64,000 nt of DNA, taken from assembly GCA_019925795.1 (NCBI GenBank), contig CM034309.1:28700729-28764728 (forward strand). The letters run 5' to 3'. The notes below the pieces were generated by a model, which worked only from the letters and a program-made list of their open reading frames with translations, did not search any database and had not been told where the DNA came from. A program made the position numbers and the translations under genes. The DNA is from Dendrobium chrysotoxum (Eukaryota > Streptophyta > Magnoliopsida > Asparagales > Orchidaceae). This document shows, piece after piece, positions 43,201 through 53,701 of this stretch. How positions within the stretch are numbered: position 1 is the stretch's first letter; every line of letters begins with the position of its first letter.

Positions 43201-46200
43201 TGAAAATTCTAGCTCTAAAGGCTACTATATATATATTATTATTATTATTATTATTATTATTCATAAAACCCACATATAGGGGCTTACACGTTAATATAAA
43301 AAGAGACTACAAGTCCTTACAGGATCAATAGCCCTCTAAAATACAACATTTGAAATAAAACCTACGAGCCTTTGATTCAATCTAAACAACAGACAAGCCA
43401 AAAAAAAGAAGATCGAACAACAAAGAGGCCCTCCAGACGAGTGTAAAGCGATCGATGACTCGAACCAAAGTAGCAACCGAAGCAAGACAACCCAGACGGA
43501 CAGCAACAAACTAGCCAAACAACCAAGAGAAGGCCAACAGTAGCAGAGACAAAGAAAACCAAGTAGATTACTTCCTTTTATGCTTTCTCCTACGACATTT
43601 TCCATGCCCAATGGCAAATGCTTTTTCAACTATACGACCCACATTCAAATTAAACATCTCATTGAACTCATCCTCAGACACATCCAACTCCTCCCCAGCA
43701 CCCCCACCAGGCGAGGAGAAGGACTCATCAAGCCAATCAGAATGATCAACACAAGGATCCTTCATAGCCAACCCCAAATGAGCTCTCAAAGCAGCATTAG
43801 AGATAATAGAAATTGGAACATCAATAAAAGGTTCTTCCGCAATCGCATTAGGAGACAAAGTCGGAACCGCAAAATCCACAGGAGATCCATCAGAGGCGAC
43901 AACCAATCCGCTAGAGGAATCATTCAGCACCACCATATTAACATCACAAAGTTCCAACTTCTCATGAGACCAACCAAAAGCAGTTTCCTTCGGATCCTCA
44001 ACAACAACAGAATCCAAAGCAACATCAACATTAGAAACAAGCGCAACCAAATCATTACCAGTATCCACCTTAGACAAATTATGCTTATCAACACCATCCT
44101 CATAACCCAAATTTAAATCAACCACAATCGATGAAATACCATTCTCAACAATCACAACAGAAGTCACCATACAAGTATTAACCCCCAAGTCCTCGTCAAC
44201 ACCCTATCTAAATTCACATTGCTCATCAATCGGGCCAATCACAGGAGAAGAAACAACCAAAGGGAGATGAACATTTTTGGGACATTAGTAGAGCCCCCCA
44301 CCCTCGCAAAACCATCATCCAACAAAATTTCCCCCACAGGGCATGAACCATAGCCTTCGCCACATTTTCAAAAACAACATCCACCATATTTCCCCCCACG
44401 GAAGTAACCAGAGGTGTAGGAGCAGTTTCCATACCGACAGCATGGACAGACTTAAGAGAAAAAAAGGGTTCCTTAACTAAATGCAGATGCAAAGAAGCAC
44501 ATTCCTTCCTAAAATGACCCAAAGACTTGCAATGATCACAAAAAGAAGGAAATTCATCCATTAAAACTTTTGGGATGTAGCCAAATTTCTCCAGACCAAT
44601 CCACACAAAAGTCAGATATTTTTTTTTGAAATGTCGAGTTTAACAATCACACGGGCAACTGAAGGTCATGAGCCATTTGAAGTTGCAATATCACATCGCA
44701 ATGGCCGACCAAAAAAAGAATTAAGACCAAGCAAGATATAGGGAGCAAATAGATGCAGACGAAGATTAGGGAACGAAAATCAAATAGGAATAACGGAAGA
44801 TTCTTCGACAATATCAAATTCTGGTGACCATTTCGTTAATTTCATGAAACAATTATTCATAAAATATGCACAATGAGCAAAAACACGACAATAATCCATG
44901 TCATTGATCAGTTTGATTAGCACATGCTTAGCATCAAGTAAAATAACCGAAAATATACAGGAAAGTTTCAGATTAAAGAAGAATTTCCTAATTACTTCCA
45001 ACGACAAGCGATGATTAGGATGTTGACTGTAATTATCAACAGGACAAAAGGACCCCCGCTCCTGACCGACTCCACCTCAGCCATGATCGCCCACGTTCGT
45101 TAAAACTGCTCCCACGACCTCTCTCCAACCGCCTCTAACGACACAAAATAGGAAAATGTCTCTCATTCTCGCAGACGCTCTCAGAACCGGAAATACACGC
45201 ACACAGAAAGGAGGAGGAAGGATTTTAGAAACTTACAGAGGCAAAACCAAGGCGCCCCCAATCTCCTGCTTGTGACCCTTTGCTCCGACCTCCGACTCCT
45301 GCACCCGACCGTCGCCGAAGCCAAACGCCGCAAGCCTTGCCATCTCCACTCCGTCCGAACCCGCCGTGCCCTAGCAACGTCAAAGTCGCCACTACTCCAA
45401 CACTTGTCTTCTCCAAGCCGTTGAAGCTTGCGAACTCCTTCCCGGCCTCTAAATCTCCTCATCCCGACGGCCGATTTCGTCGACTCCTACTCCAACTCCA
45501 AGCCCAACATTGCCGGCTAGAACCTGCTCTCCGTCGTCGACCTCCAGCCTCCTGCGCCGACGCCTGCATCCGAAGCCTCCTCACAGCCGACGAAGCCGCC
45601 GCTGCCGACCCCGAGCCCGTCCGCCGCCTTGGTCACGCGTCCATGCCCATCTCTGCCCTAGCCCGATAATGGACTTCTTCTCTCTATATAATATTAGATA
45701 TATTATACTAATATAATATATAATATTAAGTTATATTATATATATATAATATTATGTATATTATTAATAATATAATATTATATATGTAATAAATAAAAGA
45801 GAAAGAAAATAAAAAGAGAGAGAGAGAGAGATGAGAGGACTTTTCATACAGGTGCGAAATCAAATTGAAGACTCTATAATATATAATATTAAGTTATATT
45901 ATATATATATAATATTATGTATATTATTAATAATATAATATTATATATGTAATAAATAAAAGAGAAAGAAAATAAAAAGAGAGAGAGAGAGAGAGATGAG
46001 AGGACTTTTCATACAGGTGCGAAATCAAATTGAAGACTCGAAGGAAGTCCCGGGGTTGATACGGTCCCCCGAAGCCCTCGGTCGTCGAGATAATCCGACT
46101 GAGGGATTGAAGACTTGAAGACTCAATCTCCTCGCCGTTGATTTGATCCGGTCGAGTCGAGCCAAAAGGGCAAATGCCCTCTTTACCTCGCGGCGCTGGG

Positions 46201-49200
46201 GAGGGGACGCCGGGAGGCTGCCGAAATTCACTCAAAAATTCAAGACTTAGAAAAATAAATATTTTTGGACTTGGATGAATTTTTGGAAAACACAAATCTA
46301 ATTTGAAACTAATTAAATTCTAAATTCAATAATTTTAAATAAGTTAAAAAAAATGTTGTTAATCAAAACAACTTAATTTAAAATCATAATATAACAATAT
46401 AATCCAACCAACAAATTTAAGTATAATTTTAATTAATTAAAACTTTGAGTTAATTAACATCTAATAAATGACCCAATTAAATTTAAACTTTAATTTAAGG
46501 AATAATTTGAACTCTCTTTAAACTAAATAAAATTAAAATTAAAATTTAAAATTTATCAAATTAAATTGAATTTAAAATCAAAACATAAAATTTTAATTCA
46601 AAATTAAACAAATCTCTTAATTAATTAAATTAATTAAGTAACTAATTTAATTTTAATAATTAAATAATTTCAAAAATATAATTTTAACTTTAACTTAAAT
46701 TAAAATCAATCATAAATCAAACTTTAATTAAAATTTTAATCAAATTAATTGAACAAATTAAATTTTAAATCTTTTAATTAATTGATTACTAATCAAATCA
46801 ATATTCTAACATAATTAATTTTAAAATACATTTAAAATTCACATTAACAAATAAATAATTGATTCAAATTAAATCTTAATTTCAATTAAAATTCACTTAA
46901 TTAATTCACAAAATTAATTAATGCAATTGAAATAAAATAAAATGCATGAATAAAAAATTTCCAATAATCCAGCTTATGTATAAACTCTCAAACCCGTAGC
47001 TATCCAAGCAACTGACGGCTCTCCAAAGCTCTCCAAACAAGAAATGCTCTCTAATAAACAACCCCATAACACACATTCTCATTCAACTATATGATATCTG
47101 TGCATATAGATGATCGAAGAATAAATAAAATGAAAAAGTAGTATATTGAGCTTCAACGTATGGGCATTGACTTTGACTCCAACTATAATTGATAAAAAAA
47201 GGGGGGCAAGAAATAAAATCTCATGTTCAACAAACATCCTTACAAGTGGATGGTCCTTCTCTCAGTTATATATGTGACTTCCGATTCCAAGTCTTCAATT
47301 AAAGATATAGAGCATGTCATTTGAGGAGAAGGAGATCAATTCATCAAGATCTAAAATTGTTAGAGCGTCAAACTATTTCCTTCAACCCAAAGGCAAAATA
47401 TATAACATACTATAATTCACCTGTAAGTAGGAACAGGGAGTTCGTAGTGCCGAGCATACAAGCAAGAACAAGAAGCTTGTATCGAACAAATCAGTCTATC
47501 TACGGGAGAAAATGGGAGAATTCGTAGCGAGCAAGATAATTCTCCTATGAACACGAGCACAGATCTCCTAGTACCTATTGAGCAAATATCATCTGCGAGC
47601 TGTGCTAGATAACACTTTAAAGTGTCAAAACAAACTAAATGCAATAAGTGAAATCTAACACACTCAAATGCCACTGGATCCGCAACATGTGTACAAGCGG
47701 ACAGAAGGCGTTCGTAGGCCCCTAAGTGAAATCTCAGGCAATTTTCTAAATAAAATCACTAGCACTATGGATCATATTTAAATATTTTAAAATTTTCCTT
47801 TATGTATTAAATACGATCCCTTAAACTCAAGTGCTATCTCCCTGCAAGTGCTCCGACAAATACAATAAATTTCTAAATGCAAAAGTCTGAGAATACTGCG
47901 CAGGGTCAAATGCTACAACCCGCATGTGTTCCGATCATCACATCTAAGTCCCAAATCAAACAATTCGAGAATGCTGCGCGGGTCTAAATTCGAGTCTCAT
48001 CCTCCTCCCCGAAAGGACTAGAGTCGACACGACTTAAATCACAAAGCCCTCTGTCAGCTAAGGTGGATTCAGATATATCCCCTTAGATAAACACCAACCC
48101 AAGTCTACAAGGTATTCTTGGATGAAGCAACCCATGGCTGCCGACAAGGTGCCTTCTGTCAGGTTGGGTCGACTACCTCCTCTGACTAAGTAGACCAGGG
48201 ATCATGACAGCCCGGGACGATGGAACCATGGGATCTTGATCGGGCTCGTCTTCATTCCCCCCACCACCAGTTTTAAATTTACGGTGATAAACCTTAAATT
48301 CCTAAACTTCAAAGTTCAAATCTCAAATTCAAAACTCTAAGATTGTTGCTATTATACGATAGGTTCATAACATATGTGACTACTTTAATAACTAGCCTTA
48401 ATCGAAAGTTCTCTCTTGTTATCAGGAGGGGTAATTAACTATAGGGGCTTGCGCCTATAGGAAACCAGAACTCAGATCAAAAAGTCCTCACAAATTGAGG
48501 GCGAAATCTCTGGGTAGTGTCTTATCTAAAACCCAATCTGCCTTCTGAAAATTCACCCGGAACCTAATCTTGTTAAAACTCTCTGCCATCACCGTCACAA
48601 ATAAAAGAAAAATAGACCGATGGCGCGGAGAGGCCGGGAACGCATCCAATGGAATTTTCGGAGCCCACATAGGAAAGTTGCCGACTAAAGAACAAGCAAA
48701 GGGAGCAGCAAGGGACGCGATTTCGTCCTCTGAAATCCATAACGAAGACAAACCATGAAAAGTGGAAACTTTAAGTTCTGGAGAATCCATAGAAGAGGCA
48801 AACCCCAAAAGAGCATCAAGAAATGTCTTAGGAATAGGATTTCTAGCCAAAAAACTAGGATCAAACAATTTCACTTGATTAGCCGCCATCCTCGAAGGCA
48901 GTGGCTGCAAGATCAAGGAAAACCGAATCCAAAATGGAGGGAAGGAGAAGAACTACATTAGCAAAAAGAGAGAGTACTTTCCTGCGAGCGAGACTAGACG
49001 ACGAACAGGCAACCAGCTCCGGGAACGACTAGGGGAAAAACCCTAGCATATTCGGCTAGGGCAGGCGGCCGAATTTGTACATTACTACATGTATATTAAA
49101 TCTTTGTTGCAATTTAAATTTAGGGTTTTTTTTATCAAGCAAGTCTGTAGGAACTTAAGGAGAATTGGAGACGAGGTCTTAGAGGAAGGAAGGTTTTGAA

Positions 49201-52200
49201 GAGGAATAGCAAGGGATTCAAGTTAATTTTTGATAAATAACCATTACTTCAACATAGAGAGCTAGAGTTTTCTTTTTCTTTTTCTTTTTTTTTTTTGGGC
49301 AGGGGGAGAGGTGGATTTTTATGGCTTTGAATATGGATATAAAAATGCTTATGAACATGATAAATGAATGAGAATCTCTTCTTGTTTATTCACAAGATTA
49401 TTTCTGTGGCGGCATGTTTACATGATTTTTATGGTTTTAAATATGGATATAAAAATGCTTATGAACATGATAAATGAATGAGAATTTCTTCATGTTTCTT
49501 CACACGATTATTTCTGGCTTATAATTTATTTTCCTATAGATGATTATTATAATGATACTACTTATAGATATGCTATATCATTAATTTTTTAAATATTACT
49601 TATGTTATGGAATGAAAGATTGCATAGCTTATCTTGTGAATGGAAAGGCATGCTTACATGATGATTAATGGATATAAAGAATGACTATAGGATGTCATGC
49701 GATGATTTAGATTTTGCTTGCCCCTTCACTTTTAAATTTGCTCAAATCATGATTGCCTGTTGCTGCATTTTTTCTTCTAAGGCTTCGTTTGGGACAATTT
49801 TCTTACTGTTTTCTAAAACAGTTTTCTAGTAAAAAAATTTTAGTTTAAATAATTTTTGTACTAAAAAATTGTTTTAGAAAGTAGTAAGAAAGTTGTCTCA
49901 AACGAAACCTAAATCCTACCCTCCTAAAGCAGCTAGAATATATGAAATATTCTTTGAAAAATCTATTAAGAACTTCTTCCGTTCCATTTGTCATTTTGTT
50001 ACTCTATTTGAAAGAAATGAGTAGTTTTTGAGAAAATCTCCTCTTCTGGCACTATCTTGGCTAAGTTGAAATTTCTCCAAACTTCTAGAATTATGCACTG
50101 GAATAATAACGAAGTTGTGATGAGGCTCTTGAATGAGTTGGATTTCGTGTTAGTTGGATTTTGTACACTAATGTAATTGTTTACTACTTGGCTTTTTTTA
50201 TGTAGATATTTTTCCATTATGCTATGCGAGATTGGAAGGATTTGTGTTGTTTCTGTTTTTTGGGCCATTTTGGCTGTGACAAAGATGGATAGAATCATAG
50301 AACATTCATAGATAGCACATTTTTTGGATCAATTTCTCCTCCATTACAATTAATCTTATGGTATTCGGAATCTCCATTTTTTTTAAGAAGGATTTACATA
50401 TATATATGTCACAAAATTTTTTATATATTTATATTTATTTATACAATATCTAAATTTTTAAATCACAACTAATGATAATTTTTCTAAAGTAAAATACACC
50501 TCTCTCTCAATGTATATATTTTTATGTAATCGAACCACTAAAATGATATATAAATAAATATAAAAAATTAAATATTAGATATACAAATACATAAAAATTA
50601 TGTAGTGCATATGATATAAAAATTTTGTTCTATAGTGAAAGAGCTGATGCTTAAAGTGTTTGAAGGGCGCGGTTGTGCCTGCCTAAAATAGCAGGATTGT
50701 GCCACTTATTGGTCTCCTCTCACCATATCGATCCTAGAAGGAGTGAAAATGTTCAGTTTGAGATGTAGAATAGAGGCGACAATTCCAAAGATCGACTAGA
50801 GGGGTCTGCCAAAGATAGCATTACAAGATGACTCTAACTTTACCATAATAAATTGGATTGTGTGAATGCTTATCAAGAAAATTCTTTGAGTATAACAGGG
50901 AGGCCAATTGTCCCTTCTACTGGTATGAGTCTATTATCAAACTCATATAACGATCCTGCGGTGGGTTGAAATTTTTCTCTAGTGAGACCCATATTAAGAA
51001 AAGTAGAGTAAAATAAGACATCAATGAAGCTCCCATTATCAACCAAAATTCTTTTGACGTTATAACACGGGTCACCTATTCTAGCATTAATAACGAGTGG
51101 ATCTTGATGAGAGATTTTTACTCGCTCCAAATCATAATCATAAAAAATAAAAAAATGATAGATACGGGAATTCTTTGGTGTCGTCTCTTCATTTACTGTA
51201 AATAAGATTTGATTAGGAATTAAGGGGCCCCTTGCAATGGTTTCAATATCACCAACTGTTTGATGATTATTCAACAGTTGCTTTGTTGTTGTTGATTTTG
51301 CCCCTCAGTAGGATGAGCATCATCTCTAGCAGGTGGATTTTGAATAAACCGTTGAAGGTAGCCTTGTTAGATAAGTCTCTCAATTTCATCCTTGAGTTGC
51401 TTACAGGCTTTAGTGGTGTGCCCACGATTACGATGAAAATGACAGATTGATTCAGATTTCTTGTATTTGGCTTCAAAGGATTTCATCTCGAATGGCCATC
51501 AATATATTTTCTTGAAATGCGTTGAGCGGCATATACTCCTTCTCTTATTGAGGCTCACATCGTGGCGATTGAGGTCTAGAAGGCAGATTATTTAAAATAA
51601 AATCACTTGCGTAAATGGATCATATTTAAATATTTTAAAATCTCCCATATGTATTAAATATGACTCCTTAAACTAAAGCACAAAATTCCTACATGCGCTC
51701 CGATCAACGTGTTAAAGTTACAAACACAAATATTCGAGAATGCTATGCAGGGTCAAATGCTCGTTAATAGAACATTCTATTTGCAAAACTAAATACAACC
51801 CACATGTGCTCCGACAAATGCAATAAATTTCTAAACGCTAATATTTGAGAATGCTGAACGGGTCAAATATTGAAGTTTCATCCTCCTCCTTGAAAGGACT
51901 GGAGTTGACATGACTTGAATTACAAAATACCTTCCAAATTCCTACGAAAATACAAGTGACTTTAACGTCGCCCTGATGATGGCCGTATTGATATGAAATC
52001 TCAACCAGAGGGGTCAAATCTCAAAGCTAATAAAAGACAGAGTTCTTAAAATAAAATCAATCACCTAAAAACTTAAAACTAAAACAAATCCACATTCCGC
52101 AACCGTTTGTCGGGGACGATAAATTTGAAATTAACATCTCATAAAGAGCGAATGCGTGTCAGGTGTATCACTTAGATTCATCCTCAAATAGTCTCTTGCC

Positions 52201-53701
52201 AACAGAGACATGACACGTGCCCTCTGATCGGGTAGTTTTGCCGCAAAATGGCACCATTATATTACGATCAGGCTTCAAACCCTTGAATAATGAATCATAG
52301 GGTATATTCGATAGGCATAAAGCCCTCTGTCAGCGAAGGTAGATTCTGATATATCCCCTTAGACAAACACCAACCCAGGTCTATAAGGTATTCTTGGACA
52401 AAGCAACCCATGGCTGCTGACAAGGTGTCTTCTGTCAGGTTGGGTCGACTACCTCCTCTGACTAAGTAGACCAGGGAACATGACAGCCCGGGACAACGGA
52501 ACCATGGGATCTTGATCGGGCTCATCTTCATCCCCCCACCACCAGTTTTAAGTTCATGGTGATAAATTCAAATCTCAAATTCAAACCCTAAAATTATTGC
52601 TATTATACGCTAGATTTATAATCTATGCGACCTCTTTAATAACTAGCTTTAATCGAAAGTTCTATCTTGTTATCAAGAGGGGTAATTAACTATAGGGCCT
52701 TTGCGCATATAGGAAACCAGAAAGTTCTATCTTGTTATCAAGAGGGGTAATTAACTATAGGGGCTTTGCGCATATAGGAAACCAGAACTCAAATCATAAA
52801 GTCCTCGCAAAATGAGGGCGAAATCTATGGGTAGTGTCTTATCTAAAACCCAATCTACCTTCTGAAAATTCACCAGGAACTTAAGCTCGTTAAAACTCTT
52901 CGCCGTCATTAAACAAAGAAATGAAAAGAGACCGATGGCACGGAGAGGCTGGGAGCGCATTTATGAAATTTTCGGAGCCCACATCTAAATTTTTAAATCA
53001 CAACTAATGAGAATTTTTCTAAAGTGAAATACACATCTCTCTCTCAATGCATATATTTTTATGTAATCAAACCACTAAAATGATATATTAATATAAAAAA
53101 TTAAATATTAGATATACAAATACATAAAAATTATGTAGTGCAAATGAAAATCTCCTTTTTTTATATATAAAAAGTTTGTTCTATCCATCATTTACTATAA
53201 AAAATATATATAGATGATAGTGAAAGAGCTGATGCTTTATTGCAGAGCTCAAGAGTTGGAATATCTAAGAAGTAATAATAAAAATAAAACAGCATGCTGA
53301 AATAATCACAACCAAACCAAAAAATGTTCACACAAAGGAAAGATGCCAACCTTCTCCTTGAATGGGCTGGGAAATGCCAAGTCTTCAAAGATGCAGCTGC
53401 TGTCCAGGAGCTCATTCAATTTCTTCATATCTTTATTGTTGAGATGTTCATAGAAATTTTTAACCAAATTTATAAGGGGCGAGGAAGGAAATATCTCAAC
53501 CATGTTATCTGATGTTCCAAGGCACCTTAATGCCAAATCTATCTGCATTTTCTTCAAATTTAAAGCCATGGACTCGCATCTTTGCCTCGAAAATTTTGTA
53601 GCAGAAATACAGGAACGGAAATGAACTGATGAACAAGTAGAAAAATGGGTTTTTGCTGAAGATTTGAGAGTTGGGGATGGAAGCTGCAGAATGGCAGCCA
53701 T
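40299..53701 (-). CDS. NTF2-like family protein, six exons, probably plastid-targeted
   Basis: I joined exons 53701-53351, 42326-42209, 42126-42045, 41121-41070, 40954-40900 and 40474-40299. All introns are GT-AG; the donor of intron 1 (GTTGGC) is weak. The result is one frame of 277 residues. Residues 1-45 (MAAILQLPSPTLKSSAK...) are rich in Ser, Thr, Arg and Lys with few acids, like a chloroplast transit peptide. Residues about 70-200 have the NTF2/SnoaL-like pattern: LVKNFYEHLNNKD, LDSSCIFEDLAFPSPF, FRIDDVYEE, ARWHLEWN, IPFTKGCSFFYC, VESPVKPG. Residues about 235-275 are hydrophobic and may sit in a membrane. Known plant relatives are annotated as NTF2 family proteins of unclear function. 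Intron 1 is 11,024 bp and full of transposon debris. Introns 3 and 5 each hold a MITE. Confidence 0.8.
40576..40704. mobile_element. Tourist-like MITE in intron 5
   Basis: 129 bp with ends GGCTTCGTTTGGGAC and GTCCCAAACTAAACC, flanked by TAA at 40573-40575 and 40705-40707. The 3-bp TAA duplication and TIRs fit PIF/Harbinger-derived Tourist MITEs. Confidence 0.85.
41263..41761. mobile_element. hAT-type non-autonomous element in intron 3
   Basis: 499 bp with terminal repeats TAGGGGTGTCAA and TTGACACCCCTA, flanked by CATGTAAG (41255-41262) and CATGTAAA (41762-41769), an 8-bp duplication with one change. Both arms have CGGGTCGGGTT-type subterminal repeats. The core (about 41430-41610) is very GC-rich, unlike the flanks. 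Open frames inside follow the repeats; no transposase. Confidence 0.9.
41893..41990. mobile_element. Degenerate Tourist-like MITE in intron 3
   Basis: TTTTCTTACTGCTTCATGAA ... GTAACAAGAAAGTTGTTCCAAAC matches the inner parts of the 129-bp MITE family; terminal bases are eroded. Confidence 0.5.
42330..43235. other. Start of intron 1 repeats (near exon 2), no gene
   Basis: AT-rich intron sequence with short simple repeats. No exon or transposon ends recognised. Confidence 0.5.
43236..45060 (-). pseudogene. LINE-type ORF1 (DUF4283 and zinc knuckle), no ORF2
   Basis: On the minus strand: SLEVIRKFFFNLKLS...DAKHVLIKLINDMDYCRV...KLTKWSPEFDIVEESSVIPI (45007-44783) is the DUF4283 fold of plant LINE ORF1 proteins. 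After a stop and a frame change at an A9 run, WIGLEKFGYIPKV...FCDHCKSLGHFRKEC gives a C-x2-C-x4-H-x4-C knuckle (about 44545-44505). A 206-residue frame (44188-43568) ends in the basic tail GKCRRRKHKRK. About 330 bp later the element ends in (AAT)n at 43260-43238. No endonuclease or reverse transcriptase follows. It lies in intron 1 of the NTF2-like gene. Confidence 0.7.
43238..43260. repeat. (TTA)n tract, likely LINE tail
   Basis: Seven or so TTA units; on the minus strand this is an AAT tail at the 3' end of the LINE-derived element. Confidence 0.75.
45180..45670. other. GC-rich stretch, possible LINE 5' region
   Basis: C-rich on the plus strand, immediately upstream (minus sense) of the LINE ORF1 remnant. 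It probably is that element's 5' untranslated region. Open frames on both strands follow composition. Confidence 0.4.
45712..46039. repeat. Tandem duplication of about 163 bp
   Basis: 45712-45874 and 45875-46039 are nearly identical, including an AT-rich block, a (GA)n run and GGTGCGAAATCAAATTGAAG. They differ mainly by one GA unit, so the duplication is recent. Confidence 0.9.
46040..47669. other. AT-rich intron DNA, no gene
   Basis: 46240-46960 is almost pure A/T with AATTAA-type words. 46040-46230 is GC-richer with GAAGACTTGAAGACTC repeats. No exon recognised. Confidence 0.5.
47670..48674. repeat. Interspersed repeat family, copy B
   Basis: Has the same ordered blocks as copies A, C and D, including CCACTGGATCCGCAAC, AAGGTGGATTCAGATATATC, TCAGGTTGGGTCGACTACCT, GATCTTGATCGGG, the hairpin at 48439-48460 and the end GGAGCCCACAT. 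It abuts a LINE ORF1 fragment exactly at this end. Confidence 0.75.
48439..48460. repeat. Hairpin in repeat copy B
   Basis: Ten-base arms CTATAGGGGC and GCGCCTATAG around TT, with one mismatch. Same hairpin in copy D at 56696-56717; degenerate and doubled in copy C. Confidence 0.7.
48675..48916 (-). pseudogene. LINE ORF1 N-terminal fragment
   Basis: MAANQVKLFDPSFLAR...ELKVSTFHGLSSLWISEDEIASLAAPFACSLVGNFP is the start of a DUF4283-type LINE ORF1. The frame then runs into repeat copy B (48674 downwards). It is either a chimaeric element or an ORF1 broken by the repeat. Confidence 0.6.
48961..49777. other. Intron DNA with a tandem duplication
   Basis: 49316-49540 holds two copies, about 110 bp apart, of a segment with GGATATAAAAATGCTTATGA and CATGATAAATGAATGAGAAT. 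No gene recognised. Confidence 0.6.
49781..49909. mobile_element. Tourist-like MITE in intron 1
   Basis: 129 bp, ends GGCTTCGTTTGGGAC and GTCTCAAACGAAACC, flanked by TAA at 49778-49780 and 49910-49912. Same length as the copy in intron 5. Confidence 0.85.
50440..50660. repeat. Direct repeat X, left copy
   Basis: ATCTAAATTTTTAAATCACA ... ATTATGTAGTGCA ... GTGAAAGAGCTGATGCTT matches 52983-53243. The two copies flank a 2.3-kb block of unrelated repeats. Confidence 0.85.
50668..51590 (-). pseudogene. Tat-type gag/protease fragment
   Basis: On the minus strand the zinc-knuckle region of gag is followed by protease (VGDIETIARGP ... ILVDNGSFIDVLFYSTFLNMGL). It resembles copies 1 and 2 but has stops and is cut at both ends. 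No LTR is attached. It lies in intron 1 of the NTF2-like gene. Confidence 0.85.
51591..52984. repeat. Interspersed repeat family, copy C
   Basis: Contains the same blocks as A, B and D and ends at GGAGCCCACAT. It includes a 65-bp tandem duplication at 52656-52785. Confidence 0.75.
52656..52785. repeat. 65-bp tandem duplication inside copy C
   Basis: Two units (52656-52720 and 52721-52785) starting AAAGTTCTATCTTGTTATCA and differing at about two positions; copies B and D have this segment once. Confidence 0.9.
52983..53243. repeat. Direct repeat X, right copy
   Basis: Matches 50440-50660 with a short extra segment near 53147-53215. It lies in intron 1 about 110 bp from exon 1 of the NTF2-like gene. 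Confidence 0.85.

Noticed and set aside
45280..45669. 129-residue Pro/Arg-rich frame as a gene
   Set aside because: Composition-driven, open on both strands, in the GC-rich region next to a LINE remnant; no similarity.
48439..48460. Hairpin as a Helitron 3' terminus
   Set aside because: No CTRR end follows at the right distance and no TC start was found; the repeat ends about 215 bp further on.
52295..52531. 78-residue frame in repeat copy C
   Set aside because: The frame is not kept open in copies A, B and D, so it is unlikely to be coding.
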